Source: Litchfieldella xinjiangensis
GTDB lineage: Bacteria > Pseudomonadota > Gammaproteobacteria > Pseudomonadales > Halomonadaceae
Direction of reading: 5' to 3'
Assembly (NCBI RefSeq): GCF_000759345.1
Contig: NZ_JPZL01000002.1
Span: 248,001 to 312,000, forward strand
DNA length: 64,000 nucleotides
Under the pieces are notes generated by a model, which saw only the letters and a list, made by a program, of their open reading frames with translations, did no database searches and was not told the origin of the DNA. Positions 1-7,909 of the stretch are shown one piece after another. The translations under genes were made by a program, and so were the position numbers. Every line of letters begins with the position of its first letter. The first letter of the stretch is position 1.

Positions 1-669
1 TGGGGGGCGGATCTGGATCACGGCCTGAACGGGTTGCGTATCGCCTTCTCGCCCGACCTGGGATATGCCGAGGTCGACCCCGGCGTGGCGGCCCGCGTGC
101 GAGAGGCGGCCGAGCGTCTGGAAACGCTGGGTGCAGAAATAGTCGAGATCGATCCGGGCTTCACATCGCCGGTCGAGACCTTCAAGCGCGTCTGGTTCAC
201 CGCCTCACTCGATCTTTGGCAGCAGTGCGACGAAGCCACGCGCGAGAAGCTCGACCCGGGCATGGTGGCCAATGCCCGCTACGCAGAAGACTGGAGTGCT
301 GCCGATCTGTTTCGGGCCCAGGCCGAGCGCGCCACCCTGACCGAGCAGCTCGAGCAATTCAACCAGCATTATCATCTGTTGATGACACCGACGGTGCCCA
401 TCGAGCCCTTCGTAATCAATGAGCAGGTCCCTCCCGGAAGCGGCATGATCGACTGGGAGGAGTGGGCACCGTTTTCCTACCCCTTCAACCTGAGCCAACA
501 ACCCGCGGCGTCGGTCCCCTGTGGATTCACCGCTGCAGGCCTGCCGGTCGGTTTTCAGCTGGCCGGGGGCAAGTACGACGACGTCCGGATCCTGCGGGCA
601 TGTCATGCCTACATGCGGGCGTTTCCGCCACGGTTCCCCGAGACGCCCATGTCTGGTGCGGATGACTGA
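1..669 (+). CDS. Amidase family protein, C-terminal part (truncated by window start)
   Basis: The reading frame is open from base 1 to the TGA at 667-669, so only the last ~222 residues are seen. The end of the protein (SxPCGFTAAGLPVGFQLAGG, then an RAxxAYxxA-like helix) is typical of the amidase-signature family, which includes GatA-like enzymes and other carboxamide hydrolases. The catalytic Ser-Ser-Lys region would lie upstream of the window. The substrate cannot be told. An SDR dehydrogenase follows 40 bp downstream on the same strand, so the two may be co-transcribed in a catabolic operon. Confidence 0.85.
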   Translation, partial: WGADLDHGLNGLRIAFSPDLGYAEVDPGVAARVREAAERLETLGAEIVEIDPGFTSPVETFKRVWFTASLDLWQQCDEATREKLDPGMVANARYAEDWSAADLFRAQAERATLTEQLEQFNQHYHLLMTPTVPIEPFVINEQVPPGSGMIDWEEWAPFSYPFNLSQQPAASVPCGFTAAGLPVGFQLAGGKYDDVRILRACHAYMRAFPPRFPETPMSGADD

Positions 670-709
670 CGCGTCCCATCACACCAATCACCAGGATAAG
701 AGCACACTT

Positions 710-1474
710 ATGTCGATTTTCGATCTTACCGGCCGCACGGCCCTGGTCACTGGCTCTTCCGGGGGCCTTGGCCTGGCCATGGCTCAGGGCTTGGCTGAAG
801 CGGGCGCCAGCGTTGTGCTGCACGGTCGAAATCAGGACAAGCTGGCCGCGGCCCGCGAAACCCTCTCGCGCCAGGGCCATACCGTACAAACCGTTGCCTT
901 CGACGTCACCGATGAGGTGGGTATCGAGGAGGCCCTGGATCGTTTGCAGGCCGAAGGAACGCGTATCGATATCCTGGTCAATAATGCCGGGATTCAATTG
1001 CGCCGGCCGATGCTGGAACTCGAGCGCGAACAGTGGCAGACCGTGATCGACACCAATCTGACCAGTGCCTTCCTGCTTGGGCGGCAGGTGGCGCGCCGCA
1101 TGGTCGAGCGCGGCGAGGGGGGCAAGATCGTCAATATCGGCTCGTTGATGAGCACGCTGGCACGCCCCACTGTGGCTGCCTACACCGCCGCCAAGGGCGG
1201 GGTTCGCCTATTGACGCAATCGATGGCGGCGGAATGGGCCGAGCATGGCATCCAGGCCAACGCCATCGGCCCCGGCTACATGGCCACCGAAATGACCCAG
1301 GCGCTACGCGACGACCCGGACTTCGATGGCTGGGTCAAAAAGCGCACGCCCTCGCGGCGTTGGGGCACCCCCGAGGATCTGGTCGGGACGGTGGTGTATC
1401 TCGCTTCACCGGCATCGAACTACGTGAACGGCCAGATCATCTATGTCGATGGCGGCATGACGGCCGTGCTCTAG
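710..1474 (+). CDS. SDR-family oxidoreductase, gluconate 5-dehydrogenase-like
   Basis: A 254-residue classical short-chain dehydrogenase. Visible motifs are the cofactor loop TGSSGGLGLAMA near residues 14-25, the NNAG strand near 90, and the YxxxK active site (YTAAKGG) near 159. The C-terminus (GQIIYVDGGMTAVL) is typical. The ATG at 710 gives the canonical N-terminus (SIFDLTGRTALVTG); longer upstream readings lack similarity. The family interconverts alcohols and ketones with NAD(P)H. The Ido/Gno-like look suggests sugar-acid metabolism, and a 6-phosphogluconate dehydrogenase lies next door, but the substrate is inferred. Confidence 0.85.
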   Translation: MSIFDLTGRTALVTGSSGGLGLAMAQGLAEAGASVVLHGRNQDKLAAARETLSRQGHTVQTVAFDVTDEVGIEEALDRLQAEGTRIDILVNNAGIQLRRPMLELEREQWQTVIDTNLTSAFLLGRQVARRMVERGEGGKIVNIGSLMSTLARPTVAAYTAAKGGVRLLTQSMAAEWAEHGIQANAIGPGYMATEMTQALRDDPDFDGWVKKRTPSRRWGTPEDLVGTVVYLASPASNYVNGQIIYVDGGMTAVL

Positions 1475-1505
1475 GCGCTCTCTTCGGCACACCCCGCCTG
1501 AGATA

Positions 1506-2483
1506 CTACTTGGGTGGCTCGACGTGGCCGCCGAAGCCGAAGCGCATCGCCGACAGCAGGCGTTCGCCATAGGTATTTTCCTGGCGTGAACGGAAGCGGG
1601 CGAACAGGGCACTGGCTAGCACGGGCGTGGGTACGCCCTGTTCGACCGCGGCGTCGATGGTCCAGCGTCCTTCGCCGCTGTCGGCCACCGCCCCGGTGAA
1701 CTTGTCCAGCCGAGCATCGCCGGCCAGGGCCTGGGCGGTCAGGTCGAGCAGCCATGACGAAACCACGCTGCCGCGGCGCCAGACTTCGGCAATGTCGGCC
1801 AGGTTGAGATCAAAACGCTCCGCCTCGGGCAGGTCGGAAGACGATTTGTTCTTCATGATGTCGAAGCCTTCGGCGTAGGCCTGCATCAGGCCGTATTCGA
1901 TGCCGTTGTGAATCATCTTGACGAAATGGCCGGCACCGACCGGTCCTGCGTGGATATAGCCGCGCTCGGCACGGTCATCGGGTGCGTTGCGTCCTTGGGT
2001 GCGCTCGATATCGCCATACCCGGGGGCCAGGCTATCGAAGAGCGGGTCGAGGCGTTCGAAGACGCTGTTCTCGGCACCGATCATCATGCAATAACCGCGC
2101 TCGAGCCCCCACACGCCGCCGGACGTGCCCACGTCGACATAGTGAATTCCCTTGGCCTGCAGGGACTCGGCACGACGAATATCGTCCTTGTAGAAGGTAT
2201 TGCCGCCATCGATGATGATGTCATCGGCCTCGAGCAGCTCACCGAGCGCCTGGATCGTCGTCTCGGTCGGCTCACCGGCGGGCAGCATGACCCATACGGC
2301 ACAGGGCTTCGTCAATTCTCCGACCAGAGCCTCGAGACTGTCGGCGCCCTTGGCGCCATCCTGGGCCAGGGCGTTGGTGCTGTCTTCACTCTGGTCGTGT
2401 GCCACTACGTCGTGGCCGTTGCGAATCAGGCGACGGGCGATATTTCCGCCCATGCGGCCGAGACCGATGATACCGAGCTGCAT
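1506..2483 (-). CDS. gnd: 6-phosphogluconate dehydrogenase (decarboxylating), short form
   Basis: The 325-residue protein oxidises and decarboxylates 6-phosphogluconate to ribulose 5-phosphate. The N-terminal Rossmann motif [13 protein letters not shown] (residues 7-19), the substrate-binding [14 protein letters not shown] (~117-130) and the [15 protein letters not shown] helix (~192) are clear. At ~325 residues it belongs to the short, usually NAD-preferring class rather than the ~470-residue E. coli type. It converges on the SDR gene with about 30 bp between stops. Upstream lie the hairpin and the displaced nrdB fragment. Confidence 0.93.
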   Translation of the reverse strand: MQLGIIGLGRMGGNIARRLIRNGHDVVAHDQSEDSTNALAQDGAKGADSLEALVGELTKPCAVWVMLPAGEPTETTIQALGELLEADDIIIDGGNTFYKDDIRRAESLQAKGIHYVDVGTSGGVWGLERGYCMMIGAENSVFERLDPLFDSLAPGYGDIERTQGRNAPDDRAERGYIHAGPVGAGHFVKMIHNGIEYGLMQAYAEGFDIMKNKSSSDLPEAERFDLNLADIAEVWRRGSVVSSWLLDLTAQALAGDARLDKFTGAVADSGEGRWTIDAAVEQGVPTPVLASALFARFRSRQENTYGERLLSAMRFGFGGHVEPPK

Positions 2484-2582
2484 GTGGTATTCCTTCGACT
2501 GGGAGGTATGAAATTGAGGCTAGCGTCAGCCCGTGACTTTGGCGAACGCGGGAGAGACCTGAGCTGCCCTCGCGACATGAGA

Positions 2583-2610
2583 ATGGGCCATGCCAAACGG
2601 CATGGCCCAT
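2583..2610 (-). terminator. Inverted repeat; probable original terminator of nrdB
   Basis: A perfect 12-bp inverted repeat (ATGGGCCATGCC, AAAC loop, GGCATGGCCCAT) lies 27 bp past the stop of the truncated nrdB fragment on the same strand. No long U-run follows. Its place directly after the host-side nrdB 3' end suggests it served the nrd operon before the island was inserted. The intact nrdB is now 17 kb away from it. Confidence 0.6.
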
Positions 2611-2636
2611 GCGAGCGGGGGCGATAGGGATTTCGA

Positions 2637-2807
2637 TCAATCCCAGCTCAGCGCACCGCCGACTTGGTATTCGGTGACGCGCGTCTCGAAGAAGTTCTTC
2701 TCCTTGCGCAGGTCGATGATTTCGCTCATCCACGGGAACGGGTTCTGCGCGCCGGGGAACTGTTCCTTCAAGCCGATCTGTGCCAGGCGACGGTTGCAGA
2801 TGAAGTG
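2637..2807 (-). pseudogene. Truncated 3' end of nrdB (left attachment repeat, attL)
   Basis: This stretch encodes the last ~56 codons of NrdB, ending GGALSWD and a TGA stop, with no start or upstream part. Bases 2639-2807 match 19896-20064 of the intact nrdB over 169 bp without gaps. There are three differences (2664, 2715, 2739), all at synonymous third positions (CAA/CAG, ATC/ATT, CCG/CCC). Identity stops abruptly after 2807. It is best read as the original host 3' end left behind when the island integrated. Confidence 0.93.
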
Positions 2808-3663
2808 AGGGTAAAACCTTGAAACAGCATCAATAACTCGAAGAAACGCAAGGAATCTATGAGTCAGCCCTCAAGCTCTTTCGGCAAACCGAACCATAAC
2901 CGAAACCTAGGGTAGCAAACTTGATGCTTGCTCAGCATCTAGGTAGTACTCCCAAGGGGAGCGATCACCGAACGACCGGAAAAACACCGAAACGGTAGCT
3001 GCATAGGCGGTCTGCAGCATCGCAGACGCATCGATCTTGCTTGAGGGGAGAGCATATACACCTATTGCAGTACAGGCCAACGCTTCGTCGGGTGCGTCAG
3101 GTTCGTCGGGTTGCTCCGCGAGATGATGCGCACTGCGGTATTGACACCGCTTCTTCGGATCGCTCAGCAAGATAATATGTACTGTCCTTGGGAAGCTTAT
3201 TGACCTGACCAGTAGTGGAGCTATATGGAGAAAGCCTATTCCTCATCCAGAAAAATTTATTACCTCAAAAATATCAAGAGGAAAAAGCATTATTTTCTCG
3301 GAAAGAAATCTTTTTTGAATAGCGTTATATGAGCTTCCTCATGGCAATCTGATACCGGTAGGTCAGGAGCCCCAAGCGACCTGTCCTACCGGCAGTCCTA
3401 CGTACCCGAAGCAGCCACTGTAGTGCATCGACCTGACGGACCCGACGAACCTGTCGAAGCATATCTGCGGGATGCTCCCGAGTCTAAATTGAACAGATGA
3501 TCGTTGTATGGCCCCGTCGATTCCTTTTCTCATTAAAGCTTGCTAGGCTGGCCATAAGTATTACTGGCAAAGAGAAGTGGATGAAGATATAAAAATGGCT
3601 CTTTAGGGAGTTTTTCCCGTTGAGTGTGGCACTCTTGTTATAGGTATTCCATGAGGAGGCTAG
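2808..3663. other. Island left end, 856 bp without a convincing gene
   Basis: No reading frame here has both a good ribosome-binding site and recognisable content. The stretch holds related GTCGGGTGCGTCAGG-like motifs at 3081-3110 (plus) and 3425-3460 (minus), and a hairpin at 3355-3392. A possible 35-codon ORF (3225-3332) is doubtful. Being next to attL, it may hold recombinase arm sites or a control region. Confidence 0.5.
3355..3392. repeat. 13-bp inverted repeat near the island left end
   Basis: CCGGTAGGTCAGG and CCTGTCCTACCGG form a 13-bp stem with one mismatch around a 12-base loop. There is no U-run on either side, so a terminator is unlikely. A protein-binding site or a structural element of the mobile island is possible. 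Confidence 0.5.
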
Positions 3664-4179
3664 ATGGAGGGTAAAAGCCACTTGATTAGTTTTTATTTGG
3701 GAGAGAGCCATGACCACGCAGGAAGGAAGATTGAACAAATCTGGCAGCTATCTCATTTTTGGCTAGAGCATACCCATGATTATATACAGTGGCTGTTTCC
3801 TATTCCTGAAACAAGCCGATTCAACAGTTTCGCCCCTGCACTTGAATACAGTGAAAGGGAAGAGTTTTCGCAATCAACACAGCTGCAGCTTCGCCAACAG
3901 CGCTCACTTGATGTTATGCTAGATTTTTTCGGCCTGACCCGTAATGGCTTGGAGATAATGGCTAAGCCAGACTTATCGATCTCTCACCACATTTGGCTTA
4001 AGCGTGGAGGGCATAATCATCTGCGTATCACTCGGATCATTCGAAGCCTATACTTCTGTGGTCAGGTTGAACTGGCAGAGGCATTCCAAAGTGCGGTAAT
4101 TCGCATCGGTAGTACGCAAGGAATCGTTGCCGAGGAGTCTAAACAGTATTGGCGGAAAGCAACAGAACAGCCTAGCTGA
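3664..4179 (+). CDS. OGFr-domain (opioid growth factor receptor-related) protein
   Basis: A 171-residue protein. Residues ~36-60 (HTHDYIQWLFPIPETSRFN, then AP) match the hallmark of the OGFr conserved region (YIQWLFP), a domain known from vertebrates and scattered bacteria. The rest is mostly helical: an LDVMLDFFGL block near 87 and IWLKRGGHNHLRITRIIRSL near 120. No enzyme motif is visible and the bacterial role is unknown. GGAGG sits 5 bp upstream of the ATG. The gene is AT-rich like its island neighbours. It faces the HNH nuclease gene with 51 bp between stops. Confidence 0.75.
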   Translation: MEGKSHLISFYLGESHDHAGRKIEQIWQLSHFWLEHTHDYIQWLFPIPETSRFNSFAPALEYSEREEFSQSTQLQLRQQRSLDVMLDFFGLTRNGLEIMAKPDLSISHHIWLKRGGHNHLRITRIIRSLYFCGQVELAEAFQSAVIRIGSTQGIVAEESKQYWRKATEQPS

Positions 4180-4230
4180 ACTATAGGGCGACTGTTAGAT
4201 TAATTAGCGGTCGCCCTAAAAGGCCTAATA

Positions 4231-5028
4231 TCAAGAGGCCAGTTCAGCCTGCTTTATATGGTTCCTTAGTTGCTCTATTGAGAGTGTGTTGTCTTTATAT
4301 CTATGAACTACCGAATGGCAGTTTGCACATAATGGGACTAAGTCTGTTTCTGCACTTACAGAGGTCGGGCCTCCAAGCTCTGATACAGGGACAATGTGAT
4401 GGATATGGACTAACCCTGATGCATATTCACCATAAAAATCCCCGAAGTTGAATCCGCAAGCTAGGCACGTGTCGACATGCAATTCTATTGCTTTATTTCT
4501 TAATTTTTGGTTTCTTTCATATTTTGTGATAAATTTATTATTTGAGCCTCCCTCATAAGATACAAGTCCGTTACCCTTGTCATTTGTAATATCTGGGAGC
4601 CTGCTTCCTTTATCAGCTATCTTGCGATGCAGAACCGCAACGATGCGACTATCTAATTGGCTCTGGAACGATACGCCCCGGCGACAGAAATGCCTTTTAA
4701 AGAGGCTCCAGCTGCTATTTCCCTCTGTATGGGGCAACTCTTCATTGAGCTCTTGTTCTTGGAGCTTAATAGACGTATGCAGTTTTGTAACGTCCGAAAG
4801 CCCCACCCTATATGGCCTGCGGGAGTCAGGGCTGAAATAGTGTCCTTCAATGCGAAAAAGTCCACATAGCTCAAAGAATTGACTCTTCTTTCGGTACTGT
4901 ATAATGAAGACAAGGTCGCCGATTCTTACGTTATTCCATTTGTAGTCTTGAGAAACCCCATAGCCGCCTTTATAGTCAAATTCATGCTCATTATCGGGGC
5001 CATGATAGGCGTAATAATAGTTAGCCAA
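4231..5028 (-). CDS. HNH endonuclease with EVE/PUA-like N-terminus; putative modification-dependent restriction enzyme
   Basis: In this 265-residue protein, residues 185-245 form a complete McrA-like HNH nuclease: CxxC at 188-191, HIHHIVP at 208-214, and LVPLCANCHSVVH at 230-242. The N-terminal ~100 residues (NNVRIGDLVFIIQYRKKSQF, then FRIEGHY) resemble the start of EVE/PUA-fold domains, which bind modified bases in EVE-HNH and SRA-HNH enzymes. The HNH call is firm; the reader domain is inferred from short motifs. It diverges from an Mrr-like nuclease across a 291-bp control region. A role in cleaving modified phage DNA is plausible. Confidence 0.8.
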   Translation of the reverse strand: MANYYYAYHGPDNEHEFDYKGGYGVSQDYKWNNVRIGDLVFIIQYRKKSQFFELCGLFRIEGHYFSPDSRRPYRVGLSDVTKLHTSIKLQEQELNEELPHTEGNSSWSLFKRHFCRRGVSFQSQLDSRIVAVLHRKIADKGSRLPDITNDKGNGLVSYEGGSNNKFITKYERNQKLRNKAIELHVDTCLACGFNFGDFYGEYASGLVHIHHIVPVSELGGPTSVSAETDLVPLCANCHSVVHRYKDNTLSIEQLRNHIKQAELAS

Positions 5029-5319
5029 GACGTAATCTCCAGTTTTCGATATCTCTACGGAACAAAACGTATTAAACAGTATCGGCAGGTTTTTAGGTTT
5101 CTTTAGGTTTGAATAGCCTGTTCTTTTCGTTTAATGATACAGGTGTTTTGGTTTTAGATGCATGAAGGCCTGTTTTGCAAGTTGTTAATATGGCTCAGAG
5201 AATTATAAGTTCTTGCTTAATTTTTTGTCGAAACTGCCGATAATGTATATGGGTCGAAGAGGGAAGGAAGGGTGCTTAGTTTTATTTTAGGCCCGTCATT
5301 AATGCGTTAGGAGTAAGCT
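5029..5319. promoter_or_regulatory. Divergent promoter region of the two nucleases with an inverted motif pair
   Basis: The AT-rich region between the divergent HNH and Mrr-like genes has two oppositely oriented 13-mers: ACAGTATCGGCAG at 5076-5088 and CTGCCGATAATGT at 5234-5246. They match 12 of 13 when one is reversed. Each lies on the promoter side of one gene, so a shared regulator is possible. TAGGAG at 5308-5313 is a good ribosome-binding site for the GTG start of the Mrr-like gene. No classical -10/-35 pair was assigned. Confidence 0.45.
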
Positions 5320-6276
5320 GTGGGAAAACAAGCTTTTGCTTTCGCTAGGGTCCCAGATGAAATTAGCGGAAGAATCTACGAAGAGATTGCTCTTGGACGC
5401 TCGCGTTTTGGTACCTGGGATCAGGAAGTATCCTTACGGGAACGGTATCACGGAAAGAATGGGTTTTTATTAAAAATCGAGGAAGGTGATTGGATAGTTC
5501 ATATAAACCTGCCTTCTTACGGGAAGTGCGTGGCGGTGCAGGCTATTGGTGAGTATCACTATGACGAGGGAATCCCTTTCCGGGGTGGTAGGGACTACAA
5601 TAACTATATTCCCGTAAATCCAGAAACTATGATGCAGTTTTCTCGGAATGACCCCAATGTTTTGCCTTCGGTGAATCTCAAGCCTTACCGTCGAGGCCAA
5701 CCTATTCATAACGTAAAAGACCTGCTTAGCAGTCTGGAAAATGTTAAACAAAGTCGCTACGACAAGCTTTCACATACTCAACGCTGTATTGTACACCTCC
5801 AAGATAAGGTCAACCAAACAGTTCTGCCGCAGCTTACTGAAGTAATCCACTCACTCTTCAAAGGAAAGGACTTCGAGCGGTTCCTTCATGAGGTCTTCCT
5901 ACGTATGCCCAATACTGTATCAGTGAAGAATGGCTTTGGTTGGGGAACAGATCATGGTGCAGATTTGATCGTCACGTTCAAGACTCCGCTCCTGGGCGAC
6001 AATCTAACGACCACCCTTGTGGTGCAGGCAAAGTCCTTTTCTGGTGAACACTGGGATACGAAGGGCGTAGCTCAACTGGAGATAGCGATCGAAAATTATC
6101 AGGCTGACGGCGGATTGCTAGTCACCACGGGTATTGCTACAGAAGCACTTGAGGACTGCCTTGTCGAAACCAGTGATAGAATCGGCAAAACTATAAAGAT
6201 GATCGCGGGAGCCGAGGTGGCTAGGATGGCGTTGCAGCATGCACCTGACCTGCTCTTAGGGAAGCAAGGCCTTTAG
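5320..6276 (+). CDS. Mrr-like restriction endonuclease (PD-(D/E)xK)
   Basis: In this 318-residue protein, residues ~184-275 show the Mrr catalytic layout: DFERFLHEVFLRM helix (184-196), GADLIVTF with D215, and VVQAKSF with Q236 and K238, followed by an ENYQADGGLLVTTG strand-helix. This is the DxnQxK variant of the Mrr family. The N-terminal ~120 residues include GDWIVHINLP and VQAIGEYHY, similar in pattern to the N-terminus of the divergent HNH protein and possibly a PUA-like reader. GTG start with TAGGAG 6 bp upstream. No methyltransferase is nearby, which fits a type IV (modification-dependent) role. Confidence 0.8.
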   Translation: MGKQAFAFARVPDEISGRIYEEIALGRSRFGTWDQEVSLRERYHGKNGFLLKIEEGDWIVHINLPSYGKCVAVQAIGEYHYDEGIPFRGGRDYNNYIPVNPETMMQFSRNDPNVLPSVNLKPYRRGQPIHNVKDLLSSLENVKQSRYDKLSHTQRCIVHLQDKVNQTVLPQLTEVIHSLFKGKDFERFLHEVFLRMPNTVSVKNGFGWGTDHGADLIVTFKTPLLGDNLTTTLVVQAKSFSGEHWDTKGVAQLEIAIENYQADGGLLVTTGIATEALEDCLVETSDRIGKTIKMIAGAEVARMALQHAPDLLLGKQGL

Positions 6277-6307
6277 ATTCCCCTAAACGAGTAGCTTGGA
6301 CATATAT

Positions 6308-6337
6308 TATATAAGCGGGATGTATCCCGCTTATATA
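6308..6337. terminator. Bidirectional terminator between convergent genes
   Basis: A perfect 14-bp inverted repeat (TATATAAGCGGGAT, GT loop, ATCCCGCTTATATA) lies between the stop of the Mrr-like gene and the stop of the 511-aa gene. The AT-rich outer arms give U-rich tails in both directions, as expected for a shared terminator of convergent transcripts. Confidence 0.8.
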
Positions 6338-6373
6338 TCTTGATCCTATTCCAGCCTGTCAAAGCATCAAGCA

Positions 6374-7909
6374 TCAAGCATCAAGCATGCGCTTATATTC
6401 TGCATCAAGATAAGCATCTACCGCTTCAATATCAAGGTCTCCCTCACGGCACCAAGCTTTCAAATCTTTTAAGGCGAGCGTACCAAAGCGGACCCAAGCA
6501 ATTATATTGCTTCTGAGCATAAACTGAACCATATTACCACCTGAGCGCAATGCAGCATCTGTCGTATCAACGAGACACAATGACCCATGACCAACCAACA
6601 GCATTCTTCTCAGCTCCGGGTTGTTAGCGGTCGGTATGCATTCAGCCCATGCCTTGTCATGGTAAAAGCGTTGCTTGACAGCCCACATCGCTCTGGTAAG
6701 CAACTCAGTAACCAAGACCGGAATTGCCAGCGCCATACCATGCCGGAAGTCATAGCCTTGCTCGAACACTTGAACTGCAATCTTCGCGAAGGACTGCTTA
6801 TGTTTACCAAATTCACCAAAATTCAAAAACTGTAGTAGCGAATAGAAAGGGATAGGAATGCCTGAGCCGCGCCCCTGAGCTCCAGACGAGCCTGCAACAT
6901 CTGAGAATAGATGGCCTAACCAATTGATAAACCCACAATATAATTTTGAAACGAAGTTTGAACCGACAAGCTTAAAGCTTTCATTATCACTGGTGTCGAT
7001 AGCAATCAGTTTAGAGTATTCTCCGACTTTTACTCCAGATTCATTGAACTTGTCAAAAATACCAACAAAGTGGGCCGTATTATTAAATTGGTCTAGTATT
7101 GAAAAAAATAGCCCTACCAAATCAGGAGAATGACCGAGGCTTTTTATATGATGATTTTTTGTGCTCATATCAAAGCGGCCACCTACGTCAACTCCATGCC
7201 GATGATCATAATTGACCTTGAAGTTTCGCTCAAGAAATCCTATAGCACTGTTGGTTGGATCCTTGCCTTCGTTAGGCCCCTTCCAGCCATTGAGTTTCGC
7301 AAATTTCTGAACTGCATTATCGGTCATTTCGTCGGTGAATTTTGTCAGGGCTCCTTGTCCAGGTAGCCCAACAAAAAGTACATCGATTAACCCACCTATT
7401 AAGCCGCAGGTGCCAGCGATCATGTAGTCATATTTATCGCAATTTGCACCTTTTAAGCAGAAATCTTCTTTGATTCTTTTTTCTAGCTCTATCTTTTGGC
7501 TTGGGCACATCAGATCCTGAAACGGGTCTTTCTTATATTCTATCTGATGGCGAGTCGCATAAGCCTCTATATGATTGAAGTATTGAACCCAATCTGTATC
7601 ACCTGCAATCTCTATTCGGTCAAGAGCACCAATTTCAGTTTGGGGCAGGTCAATATCGCGATCGTCTATCAGTAAGGTGCTTTCATAAAGTAATTCGTCT
7701 TCGACATCAAAAATGATTTGGCTGTGCTCAACTGAAGCTTCTGCTTGAGTGATCAACGCTTCTAAAGCGTCTAGGTTAGTCTCCTGTTCAGAGAGAACTA
7801 TGTCTATTTCAGCAGACAGGCGCCCGAGATGAGCTTGGGCGCTATCAAGCTGATGCTTTTGTACAACCATCGTAAAAGCTTGATCATTTAAATTATCTTG
7901 CTTACTCAT
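6374..7909 (-). CDS. Membrane-associated protein of unknown function, possible divergent YdjM/DUF457-like hydrolase; second gene of a two-gene module
   Basis: A 511-residue protein. A hydrophobic segment (~162-183, containing GGLIDVLFVG) is followed by DHRHG (235-239), a His-His then LGHS block (253-261), a hydrophobic LVGLFFSIL helix, WLGHLFSDVAGSSG (330-343) and GRGSGIPIPF (346-355). The order Asp / His..HS / HxxxD..G followed by a proline-rich turn parallels LPDxD / HRGxSHS / HxLLD..TxxG in YdjM-type membrane hydrolases, such as the one at 29173-30282. That link is my inference. A further HG..LCLVD..DAALRSGGN block lies at 441-459. The start overlaps the upstream 560-aa gene by 4 bp (ATGA), showing coupled expression. 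The stop falls in a heptanucleotide repeat. Confidence 0.65.
   Translation of the reverse strand: MSKQDNLNDQAFTMVVQKHQLDSAQAHLGRLSAEIDIVLSEQETNLDALEALITQAEASVEHSQIIFDVEDELLYESTLLIDDRDIDLPQTEIGALDRIEIAGDTDWVQYFNHIEAYATRHQIEYKKDPFQDLMCPSQKIELEKRIKEDFCLKGANCDKYDYMIAGTCGLIGGLIDVLFVGLPGQGALTKFTDEMTDNAVQKFAKLNGWKGPNEGKDPTNSAIGFLERNFKVNYDHRHGVDVGGRFDMSTKNHHIKSLGHSPDLVGLFFSILDQFNNTAHFVGIFDKFNESGVKVGEYSKLIAIDTSDNESFKLVGSNFVSKLYCGFINWLGHLFSDVAGSSGAQGRGSGIPIPFYSLLQFLNFGEFGKHKQSFAKIAVQVFEQGYDFRHGMALAIPVLVTELLTRAMWAVKQRFYHDKAWAECIPTANNPELRRMLLVGHGSLCLVDTTDAALRSGGNMVQFMLRSNIIAWVRFGTLALKDLKAWCREGDLDIEAVDAYLDAEYKRMLDA

Noticed and set aside
2907..3170. 87-codon minus-strand frame near attL
   Set aside because: It has no clear ribosome-binding site, no family resemblance, and overlaps the repeated GTCGGG motif.
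3225..3332. 35-codon basic ORF with GGAG upstream near the island left end
   Set aside because: The ribosome-binding site is fair, but the peptide is short, has no recognised family and cannot be told from chance in AT-rich DNA.
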